Source: an uncultured Anaerolineales bacterium
GTDB taxonomy: Bacteria; Chloroflexota; Anaerolineae; Aggregatilineales; Aggregatilineaceae
Assembly (NCBI GenBank): GCA_937135955.1
Contig: CAKZOB010000020.1
Location: 40,056 to 104,055, forward strand
DNA: 64,000 nucleotides
Reading direction: 5' to 3'
In this document: positions 42,896-53,332 of the stretch, piece by piece
Layout of the letters: each line of letters starts with the position of its first letter
Position numbering within the stretch: position 1 is the first letter of the stretch
Program-made: the position numbers and the translations under genes
Notes under the pieces: generated by a model
What the model was told of the DNA's origin: nothing
What the model saw: only the letters and a program-made list of their open reading frames with translations
Database searches by the model: none

Positions 42896-43681
42896 CTACA
42901 GCTCCCCGTTGACTGGCACCACATCCACCGTTACGCCCAGACGGCGCACCTCCTCCACCACGTCTCGCGGCGCGCTGTCGTCGGTGATGATGCGCCCGAT
43001 CTCGTCGAACGTCGCCCAGGTGTACGGCGCGATCTCGCCCCATTTGCGCCCATCCACGATGATGATCGTCTCCAGGCACAGGGCCATCATCGCCCGCCGC
43101 ATGGCCACTTCGTCCGGATTCACGTCGGTGATGCCCTGCGTCGGCGAGACTCCCCACGCGCCGAAGAAACCCAGGTTCAGGTTGAGCGCCGGCACTCCGT
43201 TCAATGAACCAACTAAAGTAGCCGATTCGCCGCGCAGCCGCCCGGAGGGCAAGAAGACCGTCAGGCGCGGAGCATCGCGCAGGCGCTGGGCGATGAACAG
43301 GCTGTTGGTGACGATGGTCAATTCGCCGATTTGCTTGAGGTAAGGGATCAGCGCGTAAGCGGTGGTGCTGCCATCCAGGGCAATGCCGTAGCCTCGCCTG
43401 ACCAGGCTGGCCGCATAGCGACCGATAGCTTCCTTCTGCCGGACGGCCTCTTGCAGGCGCGTCTCGAAGGAGAGTTCCAGCGCTGGGAATGACGTGCTGC
43501 GCAGCACCACGCCGCCATAGACCCGATCCACGAGCTTCTTTTCGGCCAGCGCGCGCAGGTCTTGCCGGATGGTGACCGAACTAACCCCCAGCCGCTCGCT
43601 CAGGGCATTGACCGATAGCCGTCCGCCTTCGCTCTTGAGCAGTTCGATAATCGCTCTATGCCGGTCTCGTACAGTTGACAT
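42896..43681 (-). CDS. DeoR-family transcriptional regulator
   Basis: 261 aa. The N-terminal winged helix reads HRAIIELLKSEGGRLSVNALSERLGVSSVTIRQDLRALAEKKLVDRVYGGVVL, the DeoR signature. The C-terminal sugar-phosphate sensor domain has RYAASLVRRGYGIALDGSTTAYALIPYL and VVPVNGEL at the end. It is encoded between the rha operon and the divergent larA-like gene. CTTTCG/CGAAAG hexamers flank it on both sides, so it probably controls both and itself. The effector is likely a phosphorylated rhamnose intermediate (inference). Confidence 0.92.
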   Translation of the reverse strand: MSTVRDRHRAIIELLKSEGGRLSVNALSERLGVSSVTIRQDLRALAEKKLVDRVYGGVVLRSTSFPALELSFETRLQEAVRQKEAIGRYAASLVRRGYGIALDGSTTAYALIPYLKQIGELTIVTNSLFIAQRLRDAPRLTVFLPSGRLRGESATLVGSLNGVPALNLNLGFFGAWGVSPTQGITDVNPDEVAMRRAMMALCLETIIIVDGRKWGEIAPYTWATFDEIGRIITDDSAPRDVVEEVRRLGVTVDVVPVNGEL

Positions 43682-43683
43682 GG

Positions 43684-43719
43684 CTTTCGAAGTGATATAC
43701 AGTGAAAAAAACTCGAAAG
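43684..43719. promoter_or_regulatory. Candidate DeoR boxes between deoR and larA-like gene
   Basis: CTTTCG (43684-43689) and CGAAAG (43714-43719) face each other 24 nt apart, directly upstream of the regulator start. Confidence 0.5.
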
Positions 43720-43723
43720 TTCT

Positions 43724-43751
43724 TTGTCACTCATTGTAGTATGGTTCTAAT
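43724..43751 (+). promoter_or_regulatory. Candidate promoter toward the larA-like gene
   Basis: TTGTCA (43724-43729), 16-nt spacer, TCTAAT (43746-43751), directly behind the CGAAAG box. Confidence 0.4.
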
Positions 43752-43804
43752 CGTTTGTCACCTGGGTCAAGTAGATTTGTGCCTTTCTTCTGTACTGTTG
43801 CCTG

Positions 43805-44017
43805 TTGGATAGCGTTGTGGTGAACCCCACCCCTGCTGACCTGCATATTGAACAACCCGACGCCCTGCTGGCCGATCTGGCTGTGGGGTGGAAGGGCGAT
43901 CATATTAAAATAGGATCGATCACGCAGTCCGATCGACTGGCGAAATACGACCATTTGCTGGCCATTGAACGCGAGACAGGGTTGCCGCTAGCCCGCTGGC
44001 CAGAGGCGGCTCGCTGA
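43805..44017 (+). pseudogene. C-terminal remnant of an enolase gene
   Basis: The translated stretch ADLAVGWKGDHIKIGSITQSDRLAKYDHLLAIERETG matches the very C-terminus of enolase (typically ADLAVGTGAGQIKTGSxxRSERxAKYNQLLRIEEELG). Only about 55 residues of the roughly 430 are present; no enolase barrel lies upstream, where the regulator gene begins on the other strand. The catalytic residues of enolase are therefore absent. It ends 14 bp before the larA-like gene and could still be transcribed with it. The pseudogene reading is more likely than a functional short protein. Confidence 0.6.
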
Positions 44018-44031
44018 GAAAGGGGCGCGAT

Positions 44032-45315
44032 GTGGACATCCATCTCGATTATGGCAAGACTGGCCTGACCGTCACCCTGCCCGATGACGCGAATATCACC
44101 GTCGTCAGCCCGCGCTACATCCCGCCGCTGCCCGATCCAGTGGCGGCGTTGCGCGAGGCATTGGAACGTCCCATCGCCTCGCCGCCGCTGCGCGACTTGG
44201 TGAAGCCCACTGACAGGGTTGCCATTGTCTTCAGCGACATCACCCGCCCCACACCCAACCACCTGATGCTGCCCGCCGTGCTGGAAGCGCTGGCCCATGT
44301 GCCCGCCGACAATATCGTGTTGTGCAACGCGCTGGGCACACACCGCCCCAACACCCCCGCCGAGCTGGAACAGATGCTCGGCCCGGAGGTCGCGCGACGT
44401 TATCGCATCGAGCAGAACAACTGCTTCGACCCGTCTACGCAGGTCTACTTGGGCGAGAGTTCCAAAGGACATCCCATCTGGGTCAACCGAACCTACATGG
44501 AGGCCAGCGTCAAGATTCTGACTGGCTTCATCGAGCCGCATTTCTTCGCCGGATTCTCTGGCGGTGGCAAGGCAGTGATGCCCGGCATGGCGGGGCAGGC
44601 CACGGTGCTGGGCAATCACGACGCGGGCATGATCGGCAATCCCAAAGCGACCTGGGGCGTCACCGATGGCAACCCCATCTTCGAGGAAGCGCGCGAAGTC
44701 GCCCTGCGCACTCACCCCACCTTCCTGCTCAACGTCACCCTCAACCGCGACAAGCAGATCACCGGCGTCTTCGCGGGCGACCTGGTGACGGCGCACGACA
44801 CGGGCATCGAATTCGTGCGCAAGACAGCCATGGTGCCCGTCCCGCAACCGTTCGACATCGTCATCACCACCAATTCCGGCTACCCGCTCGACCTGAACCT
44901 GTATCAGTGCGGCAAGGGTATGAGCGCCGCCGAACAGATCGTCCGCCCCGGCGGGGCGATCATCATGGTGGCCGAGTGCAGAGAAGGCATCCCCGATCAC
45001 GGCCTGTTCGGCGAGATGCTGCGGGCGGCGCGCTCTCCGCAAGAGCTTTTCGACATGGTGATGAACGCGCGGGAGACACGGCAGGATCAATGGGCAGCGC
45101 AGATTCAGGCGCGCATTCAACTTAAAGCCGACGTATACCTGTATTCGGACTATTTCGACGATGAGGCCACGCGCCAGGCGCTGCTGATCCCGTGCAATGA
45201 CATCGCCGGCACGGTCGAGGCGCTGCGGGCGAAGTACGGGCGCGACGCGCGTATCTGCGTGCTCCCCGAAGGCCCGCAGACCATTCCCTACGTGGCCGAA
45301 GCGATCAACGCCTGA
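44032..45315 (+). CDS. larA: Nickel-dependent lactate racemase family protein
   Basis: 427 aa LarA-family enzyme. H104 (ALGTHRPNT), H170 (IEPHFFAGF) and K180 (FSGGGKAVMPG) match, at a constant offset of four, the two catalytic His and the cofactor-bearing Lys described for the Lactobacillus enzyme (108, 174, 184). The start is GTG with AAAGGGGC upstream. It interconverts the enantiomers of lactate or another 2-hydroxyacid using the nickel pincer cofactor. larB, larC and larE are not in the window. Divergent from the rha operon and sharing its putative boxes, it could racemise lactate made from lactaldehyde. Confidence 0.85.
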   Translation: MDIHLDYGKTGLTVTLPDDANITVVSPRYIPPLPDPVAALREALERPIASPPLRDLVKPTDRVAIVFSDITRPTPNHLMLPAVLEALAHVPADNIVLCNALGTHRPNTPAELEQMLGPEVARRYRIEQNNCFDPSTQVYLGESSKGHPIWVNRTYMEASVKILTGFIEPHFFAGFSGGGKAVMPGMAGQATVLGNHDAGMIGNPKATWGVTDGNPIFEEAREVALRTHPTFLLNVTLNRDKQITGVFAGDLVTAHDTGIEFVRKTAMVPVPQPFDIVITTNSGYPLDLNLYQCGKGMSAAEQIVRPGGAIIMVAECREGIPDHGLFGEMLRAARSPQELFDMVMNARETRQDQWAAQIQARIQLKADVYLYSDYFDDEATRQALLIPCNDIAGTVEALRAKYGRDARICVLPEGPQTIPYVAEAINA

Positions 45316-45337
45316 CCGTCCACTATCGCTCACCCGG

Positions 45338-45365
45338 CGCGCGGCAACAGGCCGCGCGTTTGCTT
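45338..45365 (+). terminator. Terminator after larA-like gene
   Basis: The stem CGCGCGGC/GCCGCGCG (45338-45345 with 45351-45358) followed by TTTGCTT. A TATAAT (45365-45370) for the next gene overlaps its tail. Confidence 0.65.
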
Positions 45366-45408
45366 ATAATCTGCCTGTACGGCAGCGAGGAGCGAAAGGA
45401 TACGGGCG

Positions 45409-46347
45409 GTGCAGGCTCTGGCGGGCATTCATCACATCACGGCGCTGGCGAACGACCCGTGCGCCAACGTGGAATTTTATCAGGACGTGTTGGGGCAGCG
45501 GTTGGTCAAGCGCACGGTGAACTTCGACGATCCCAACATGCACCATCTCTACTACGGCGACGAGGTCGGCAGCCCTGGCACGATCCTGACCTTCTTCCCG
45601 TGGCCGGGGCTGCGGCGCGGGCAGCGCGGCGTTGGTGAGGCGGCGGCGGTGGCTTACGCCGTCGCGCACGACTCGCTGGCCTACTGGCGTGCTCGCCTGG
45701 CCGCATACGACATGCCAGCGACCGACGACGGCGAGCGCTTCGGTCAGCCCGTGCTGATCCTCGAAGATGTGGACGGCATGCCCCTGGAACTGGTAGAAGT
45801 GGAGTCTCCGCCGCCGGTGCAACTCTGGCGAGGAGGGCCGATACCCGCCGAACACATGCTGCGCGGTTTCTTCGGCGTGACCTTGCGAGTGCGCGCCGCC
45901 GAACCAACCGCGACATTGCTAACCGAGCTTTTCGGCTATCGGTTGGTGGCAACCGAGGGCGACCGCCTGCGCTTCCAGGCGACACCCGGCGCGCCAGGAG
46001 CCATCGTAGACCTGCTGGTGCAGCCCCATGCTCCAGTCGGGAGGATGGGCGCAGGCAGCGTGCACCATGTCGCGTTCCGCGTGCCCGACGAAGCCGCCCA
46101 ACTGGCCCTGCGCGAGCGGCTTGTCGCCGCTGGGCTGAGTGTGACGCCTGTGCGCGACCGGCAATATTTTCGCTCGGTCTATTTCTACGAGCCGGGCGGG
46201 GTGCTCTTCGAGATCGCCACCGATGGGCCAGGGATGCTCATTGACGAAACGCTCACAGAGCTTGGCTCCGCGCTGAGGTTGCCTCCCTGGCTGGAAACCT
46301 ACCGGCCAGAGATCGCACAGGCCCTGCCGCCCCTGGGAAACCTGTAG
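45409..46347 (+). CDS. VOC-family ring-cleaving dioxygenase-like protein
   Basis: 312 aa with two glyoxalase-fold modules. The start GIHHITALANDPCANVEFYQDVLGQRLVKRTVNFDD and second module FFGVTLRVRAAEPTATLLTELFGYRL ... GSVHHVAFRV ... VYFYEPGGVLFEIATDGPG carry the His/Glu metal ligands of the MhqO/LinE-like group. The start is GTG with AAAGGA upstream. Members cleave hydroquinones or act in quinone or aldehyde detoxification; the substrate here is unknown. Confidence 0.87.
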   Translation: MQALAGIHHITALANDPCANVEFYQDVLGQRLVKRTVNFDDPNMHHLYYGDEVGSPGTILTFFPWPGLRRGQRGVGEAAAVAYAVAHDSLAYWRARLAAYDMPATDDGERFGQPVLILEDVDGMPLELVEVESPPPVQLWRGGPIPAEHMLRGFFGVTLRVRAAEPTATLLTELFGYRLVATEGDRLRFQATPGAPGAIVDLLVQPHAPVGRMGAGSVHHVAFRVPDEAAQLALRERLVAAGLSVTPVRDRQYFRSVYFYEPGGVLFEIATDGPGMLIDETLTELGSALRLPPWLETYRPEIAQALPPLGNL

Positions 46348-46399
46348 CGGCCAGACCTCATCGGGGTGTGCAAAGGTTGACAGCGGCTTTGCCCTGCCC

Positions 46400-46562
46400 G
46401 ATGCCCCTCATCCCCCCGGCCCCCTCTCGCGCGCTGCGGGCGAAGGGGAGCACTCGCACGAGAGACAGTAAGTCCCCTCGTCCTCGCGACTGCGTCGGGG
46501 CGAGGGGATGTAGGGATGAGGGGCAGCAGACTGCTACAAATTGCCTGTCACATTTTGCATGC
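46400..46562. repeat. Composite dispersed repeat in intergenic gap
   Basis: 46437-46515 resembles the core of 1264-1356 and 51962-52030; 46511-46562 matches 2578-2629 at nearly every position. The gap 46348-46672 contains this repeat and no gene. Confidence 0.7.
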
Positions 46563-46672
46563 ACTCGACTTCATCATCCATCCTTGACCGTTCTCTACAG
46601 GCTCTGTAGAATGGGCACGTCCTCCCCGCGGGAGTGATCCTCTTATACCGCTCAGGGACTGGGAGGCGGCCC

Positions 46673-48397
<1,725 letters not shown>

Positions 48398-48401
48398 CGC
48401 A

Positions 48402-49700
48402 ATGGCACACCTGCTCGAATTGAAAGGCATCACCCAGAAGTATGGGCGCGGCGACCGCCGCTTCACCGCCGTGGACAACGTCAGCCTGGCCATTGACGAA
48501 GGGGAGTTCGTCGCGTTGCTGGGGCCTTCCGGCTGTGGCAAAAGCACTTTGCTGCGCATCATCACCGGCCTCAATCAGCCCGTCGAAGGGCAGGTACTCT
48601 ACCGGGGACAGCCTTTGCGCGGGGTAAACCCTCACGCGACCATCGTCTTCCAGACCTTCGCCCTGTTCCCCTGGCTGACGGTGCAGCAGAATGTCGAGGT
48701 GGCGCTGAAGGCGCGCGGCGTGCCCCCCAACCTGCGCACTGTGCGCGCCATTGACCTGCTGGACATGGTCGGCCTGGATGGCTTCGAGACGGCCTTCCCG
48801 CGCGAACTATCCGGCGGGATGCGCCAGAAGGTGGGCTTTGCGCGGGCGATGGCCGTGGAGCCGGAACTGCTGTGCCTGGACGAGGCGTTCTCGGCGCTCG
48901 ACGTGCTCAGCGCGGAATCGTTGCGCGGCGAATTGCTGGAACTGTGGCAGAGCGGTTCCATTCCCACCAAAGCGATTTTGATGGTCACGCACAACATTGA
49001 AGAAGCTGTCTTCATGGCCGACCGCGTGATCGTGATGGACAAGCAGCCGGGCCGCGTGATCGCCGATCAGAAGATCGACCTGCCCCACCCGCGCCAGCGC
49101 AAGTCGCCGCGCTTCCTCGAAGTGCTGGATCGCGTCTATGCCACGCTGGCCGGGCAGACACAACCGGAGTACGTCGAGATGGGCACCGCGCCGGGCGAAG
49201 CGGGCGTCACTCGCGCCCTGCCCGATGTCTCCATCGGCGAGCTATCCGGTCTGCTCGAATTCCTCAACGACATGCCAGCCAACCGCACCGACGTCTACCG
49301 GCTGGAGCAGGAACTCAACCTGAGCACCGATGACGTGCTGGAGCTGACCGAGGCAGCGGAGTTGCTGGGTTTCGCCACCATCGCCAAAGGCGATATCATG
49401 CTCACCCCCCTGGGCGAGACCTTCGCCGAAGCCAGCATCCTGGCCCGCAAGGAGATTTTCGCCTCGCGCATCCGGCGCTTGCCGCTGTTCAAATGGCTGC
49501 TGGCCATGCTCAAGGCGGCGGACAAGGGGCGGCTGGATCGCGACGTGATCCGCCTGGCGCTGGAACTGGAGTTCTTGCCCGAAGATGCCGCGCGTCAGGT
49601 GGAAATCGCCATTCAGTGGGGCCGCTATGCGGAATTGCTGGCCTACGACGACAACACCGAGACGCTATACCAGGAGACCGGGACAGCCGTGGCGGCGTAG
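48402..49700 (+). CDS. ABC ATPase with C-terminal AAA-associated domain
   Basis: 432 aa. The N-terminal 255 residues are an SsuB/NrtD-type ATPase: GPSGCGKSTLLRI, FQTFALFPWLTVQQNV, LSGGMRQKVGFARAMAVEP, LLCLDEAFSALD. The C-terminal 150 residues (LPDVSIGELSGLLEFLNDMPANRTDVYRLEQELNLSTDDVLELTEAAELLGF onward) form the AAA-associated domain seen on some nitrate/sulfonate-type ATPases; it is helical and probably regulatory. It serves the double permease encoded just upstream. Confidence 0.92.
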   Translation: MAHLLELKGITQKYGRGDRRFTAVDNVSLAIDEGEFVALLGPSGCGKSTLLRIITGLNQPVEGQVLYRGQPLRGVNPHATIVFQTFALFPWLTVQQNVEVALKARGVPPNLRTVRAIDLLDMVGLDGFETAFPRELSGGMRQKVGFARAMAVEPELLCLDEAFSALDVLSAESLRGELLELWQSGSIPTKAILMVTHNIEEAVFMADRVIVMDKQPGRVIADQKIDLPHPRQRKSPRFLEVLDRVYATLAGQTQPEYVEMGTAPGEAGVTRALPDVSIGELSGLLEFLNDMPANRTDVYRLEQELNLSTDDVLELTEAAELLGFATIAKGDIMLTPLGETFAEASILARKEIFASRIRRLPLFKWLLAMLKAADKGRLDRDVIRLALELEFLPEDAARQVEIAIQWGRYAELLAYDDNTETLYQETGTAVAA

Positions 49701-49707
49701 GCGGCGT

Positions 49708-50640
49708 TCATTCTTTTTCGTCGGGGGATTCATCCAGCAGGCGGCGCAGTTCCTGCTCCCATACTTCGTCCAGCGGCGGCTCGAAGGGCATTTCGGTGAA
49801 TTCGTCGGCCAGGCGCTCGAAGTACTCGCGCACGTTCAGTTGCGGCGCGGCGCTATCCAGCTCTCTGATCTTGGCCTCGACCGTCTGAATGAGCTGCGTG
49901 CTCTTGCGACGCAGGTCGCTGAGATCGAAGTGTGTCTTCAGCAGGTAGTTGATGCGTCGCATCACGTCGTACCATGCCGTGAAGTCGTTCTCCAGGCGGA
50001 TGGTGCTGGTGATCTGCGGAAACTGCGCGAAGTCATAGGTGGGCACGAAGGCGTAGAAGCCAACGAATTCCTGCCCGCGCTCGCCCGCGCGGCGGCACAG
50101 GTAGGAGCCGATGCTCGCCCCACCGTGATAGTCGGAAAACCGCACGGCCAGCCGGTCGAGGGTGCTCTTGAGAGCGGGCAGGCTGTAGATGCACGAGATC
50201 AGGCGCGAGCGGTTGTAGGGCAGTTCGCCATAGACGCCCCCCAGGCTGACAATACGGCGCACCTTTAGCGCCTGCGCCGCATCCAGAAACGCCGCCGTGT
50301 AGCGTTCGATATCAAGCTGTGGCTCGTCGCCCAGGAAGATCACCACGCCGCGCATCTCGTCACCGGTGTAATACAGTTCGTTGCGCGGAGTTTCCAGCAC
50401 CAGGGGATAGCCGTCTTCAAAGCGCACCACAGGGCGCACCAAGTCGTGCGTGCCGGGTATCTGGAACAGGTAGAAGCCTTGCGGGTTAATGGCCCCGATA
50501 CGCCGGGCCTGGTTGCGCTGGATCAAATAGTGTGGCAGGCCCGACGACACCGATCCGGCGTCGGCCCACTGCCGCCAGCCGGCGATCATCACGATTTCGG
50601 CGGCCTGAGGGTGCTCCCACAGTTCTACAGCATTTTCCAC
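49708..50640 (-). CDS. PAC2-family protein
   Basis: 310 aa of the PAC2 (proteasome assembly chaperone 2-like) superfamily. AEIVMIAGWRQWADAGSVSSGLPHYLI, then GVVIFLGDEPQLDIERYTAAFLDAAQALKVRRIVSLGGVYGELPYNR and FVGFYAFVPTYDFAQF are family segments. The C-terminal 60 residues look coiled-coil (IQTVEAKIRELDSA). The GTG at 50640 follows GGGGAG; a longer frame adds 41 basic residues without homology. The bacterial role is not known. It converges with the ATPase gene. Confidence 0.8.
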   Translation of the reverse strand: MENAVELWEHPQAAEIVMIAGWRQWADAGSVSSGLPHYLIQRNQARRIGAINPQGFYLFQIPGTHDLVRPVVRFEDGYPLVLETPRNELYYTGDEMRGVVIFLGDEPQLDIERYTAAFLDAAQALKVRRIVSLGGVYGELPYNRSRLISCIYSLPALKSTLDRLAVRFSDYHGGASIGSYLCRRAGERGQEFVGFYAFVPTYDFAQFPQITSTIRLENDFTAWYDVMRRINYLLKTHFDLSDLRRKSTQLIQTVEAKIRELDSAAPQLNVREYFERLADEFTEMPFEPPLDEVWEQELRRLLDESPDEKE

Positions 50641-50868
50641 CGCGTTGATCTCCCCTACCGCGATCGCTTTGTGCCGGGCGGTTGCCAGAACCGCCCAGAG
50701 CGGGTGTCCTGCCCTTGAGTATACCGCAGACCGGCGGTGACGGGTGCGAAGGGAGCATCTCACATCAAGAGCAAAAGTTTGCCCCAGGGCCGAGGCGGAT
50801 TCCCAGGAGGCACAGCCTCACCGTAGCGACGTATTCAGCTTCTGCAGCATCTGCTCAAGACATTCTCT

Positions 50869-51045
50869 GCGCTGTGGTTTACCTCGCCCCCAGCCTCGCT
50901 TCGCTCGGCTTGCCCCCTCCCCGACACGGCGCGAGGCACGCTAACGCCAAGCGGGGGTGAGGTCAACGCTTCCGCACCGGGCAAATCGCTAAATTCCTGG
51001 CGCGCAGCAAGCAGCACCCCTACAGAACCGAATTTACGGATAGAT
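50869..51045. repeat. Dispersed intergenic repeat (short copy)
   Basis: Matches 2271-2400 and 2516-2570 with the intervening 115 bp missing. A small near-palindrome TTTCTACAGTGTAGAAA follows just before the Lgt-like stop. The gap 50641-51099 has no gene. Confidence 0.8.
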
Positions 51046-51099
51046 GCTTGGGAATGTGCACCTGCTCATCTCGCGGAGCATTTCTACAGTGTAGAAACA

Positions 51100-51882
51100 C
51101 TATAGCATGGATCGTCGCCGCCCGGCCAGCCACAGCGCACAGCCAATCCCCGTGCTGACGCCCAGCAACGCCAGGTCGAAGAGGCGATCGGCGCGGTGAT
51201 GAAGCAGCACAGGGGCATCATCCGCCCGCACAAAGCTGAGCAGCGCCTGTCCCAGGCCGGTCAGGGCTAGCAGGAGCCACAGGCGAACTCCGGGCAGCCA
51301 GCCGCACCAGGTCAGGACGACGGCGAGCAGCCCCAGCAACGCCGCCAGCGCCACCCCTCCCGCCTGCACATCCAGGCGCGGCGCAACGAAACCGTAGGCG
51401 TCCGGCAATTCCTCCACCAGCCACGATGGCCAGTCCGCCAGCGTGCCGACTTCGTAGCCGTAGGCACAGCCCGCCGCGCGACAGGCAGCCCAGGCGGTCG
51501 CCAGCAGCAGTGGCCAGGCCAGCGCCGCGGCATCAGTCCAGGCGCGGAAGGGCACACGTCGCCAGCGCGCAATCAGCAGCGCCGCCAGCAAGCCCAGCGC
51601 GACTCCGCCGTGCCAGGCCATGCCTCCAAACGACAGCCGCGCAATGTGATCGGGCGCGGCGCGAAATTGCTCCCAGCGCAGGATCACATAGAGTCCGCGC
51701 GCGCCGAGCAGGCCAGCCAGCCCTGTGGCCAGGCTCACGTCGAGCCAAGCGCGGACGTGCCCTGCCGGGCAGCGCGACGCCCGCCAGCCGATCCCCAGCA
51801 GAGCGATCAGCGCCCCGCCCAACAGCCAGGCATTGTAGGCGCGCAGCGTCAGCGGGCCGCCGTGCCAGATCACCGTATCCAA
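51100..51882 (-). CDS. Prolipoprotein diacylglyceryl transferase-like membrane protein
   Basis: 260 aa, about seven hydrophobic segments. The Lgt-like plan is visible: LTLRAYNAWLLGGALIALLGIGWRA, LLGARGLYVILRWEQF, SFGGMAWHGGVALGLLAALLIARW and a terminal RADRLFDLALLGVS. The Lgt signature GRxGNFxNGE, however, is replaced by CRAAGCAYGYEVG, so the Arg/Asn/Glu set of the active site is largely missing. It may be a divergent Lgt or a paralogue with another job. Lipoproteins with lipoboxes do occur in the window. Confidence 0.7.
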   Translation of the reverse strand: MDTVIWHGGPLTLRAYNAWLLGGALIALLGIGWRASRCPAGHVRAWLDVSLATGLAGLLGARGLYVILRWEQFRAAPDHIARLSFGGMAWHGGVALGLLAALLIARWRRVPFRAWTDAAALAWPLLLATAWAACRAAGCAYGYEVGTLADWPSWLVEELPDAYGFVAPRLDVQAGGVALAALLGLLAVVLTWCGWLPGVRLWLLLALTGLGQALLSFVRADDAPVLLHHRADRLFDLALLGVSTGIGCALWLAGRRRSML

Positions 51883-51957
51883 GGGGTCTTGCTCCGACAG
51901 ATTGCCCGGTCAACAGCGCCAACGGTACGGCGAAACGGCGCGGTTGTCAAACACTCA

Positions 51958-52161
51958 CTCGCGCCCCTCACCCCTACATCCCCTCTCCCTCGCGACGGCG
52001 TCGCGGGGCGAGGGGACTCACTGTCTCTCGCGCGAGTGCTCTCCCGCAGCGCGGGAGACAGGGCCGGGGGATGAGGGCCATCGGCTCAAGAGGTGGGTAA
52101 TGATAAGCCAACACGGGGAGGGGGCAAGCCGGGCGAAGCGAGGCTGGGGGTGAGGTAAAGC
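51958..52161. repeat. Composite CCCTC/GAGGG intergenic repeat
   Basis: 51962-52030 resembles the cores of 1264-1356 and 46437-46515; 52125-52160 resembles part of 2281-2370 in reverse orientation. The gap 51883-52303 contains these and no gene. Confidence 0.6.
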
Positions 52162-52303
52162 GGCAAGCGGTTTGATGCAATCCCCCTGCCGATCATTTCG
52201 TGCCTGCGGGCACGAAGCGCCAGGTTTGATAGAATCAGGGCACGGCATGGGCGTACACTGGCAGGAAGCTGGCCGCCCCACAGACAAGATCACAAGGCAC
52301 ACT

Positions 52304-53119
52304 ATGAACGCTCACCCCTCTTCTGAACACGCAGCGTTCGTCCAGCACATGTTCGGACGCATCGCCCGGCGCTATGACCTGATGAACCGCCTGATGACCT
52401 TTGGGCAAGACCGGCGCTGGCGGCGCTTCGTGGTGCGGCAGGCGGCCCTGCACCCCGGAGACTGGCTGCTGGACATCGCCACGGGCACAGGCGACATTGC
52501 CTTTGAGGCACGCCGCCAGGTGCCCGACCTGCACATCGTCGCAGCGGACTTCTCGCTGCCCATGATGCGCGTGGGTCAACTCCGCGAAAGTCGGCTGAGA
52601 GGCAACGGGCGTCGCCCGCTGGCCTGGCACGCCGCCGATACCCTGCACCTGCCCTATGCCAGCAACGTTTTCGACGCGGTGACCAGCGGCTACCTGTTCC
52701 GCAACGTGTCCGACATTGCGGGGGCGCTGGCCGAACAGGTGCGCGTGCTGAAGCCGGGCGGTCGCCTGGTGACGCTGGACACCACGCCGCCCCCGCGCGG
52801 GTTGCTGCGCCCGTTCATCCAGTTTCACCTGCGCGTGATCATCCCCTTGCTGGGGCGCTGGATCACGGGGCAGGCCGACGCCTACCGTTACCTGCCGGAA
52901 AGCACGCTCAATTTCAAGACCGCCGAGGAACTGGCCGACCTGCTGCACGCCGCCGGCCTGGTTGACGTAGGCTACCGGCGTTTCATGCTGGGCACAATGG
53001 CCGTGCACTGGGGCACCAAACCCGCTCCGACGCAGCGCCCCGCCTCCCGCGACTCGGCGATCAGCGGTACAATGTCCAGGCCGGTTGGCCCTTCTCCCGA
53101 CAGGAGTGTTTTATCATGA
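52304..53119 (+). CDS. ubiE: Menaquinone/ubiquinone C-methyltransferase (UbiE/MenG)
   Basis: 271 aa SAM-dependent methyltransferase. MFGRIARRYDLMNRLMTFGQDRRWRRFVV is the UbiE motif, WLLDIATGTGDIAFEA the SAM loop, and YRYLPESTLNFKTAEELADLLHAAGL the C-terminal UbiE signature. ATG 52304 follows AAGG; a longer frame upstream lacks homology. It methylates the demethyl-quinone ring in respiratory quinone synthesis. The stop overlaps the Mop gene (ATGA), and ubiX follows. The last 30 residues (TQRPASRDSAISG onward) are a low-complexity tail. Confidence 0.9.
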   Translation: MNAHPSSEHAAFVQHMFGRIARRYDLMNRLMTFGQDRRWRRFVVRQAALHPGDWLLDIATGTGDIAFEARRQVPDLHIVAADFSLPMMRVGQLRESRLRGNGRRPLAWHAADTLHLPYASNVFDAVTSGYLFRNVSDIAGALAEQVRVLKPGGRLVTLDTTPPPRGLLRPFIQFHLRVIIPLLGRWITGQADAYRYLPESTLNFKTAEELADLLHAAGLVDVGYRRFMLGTMAVHWGTKPAPTQRPASRDSAISGTMSRPVGPSPDRSVLS

Positions 53120-53328
53120 AAATCAGCGCCCGCAATGCCCTGAAAGGCACCATCACGCGCATCACGCCCGGCATCGTCAACGCCGAAGTGGTGATTACCC
53201 TGCCCGACGGTCAGCAGATCGTGGCCGTGATCACGTTGGCTTCTGCCGATGCCCTCGGTTTGCGTGTGGGGCAGGAAGCCTACGCCGTGATCAAGGCGTC
53301 AGACGTCATGGTCGGCGTGGAACACTGA
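53116..53328 (+). CDS. Mop/TOBE-domain molybdate-binding protein
   Basis: 70 aa, single Mop domain: MKISARNALKGTITRITPGIVNAEVVITLPDGQQIVAVITLASADALGLRVGQEAYAVIKASDVMVGVEH is shared by molbindins, with ARNALKGTI and IKASDVMV diagnostic. Such proteins oligomerise and store molybdate or tungstate. It is translationally coupled to ubiE and lies 4 bp before ubiX. It could buffer tungstate for the AOR at 32934, which is inference. Confidence 0.92.
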   Translation: MKISARNALKGTITRITPGIVNAEVVITLPDGQQIVAVITLASADALGLRVGQEAYAVIKASDVMVGVEH

Positions 53329-53332
53329 GGCC

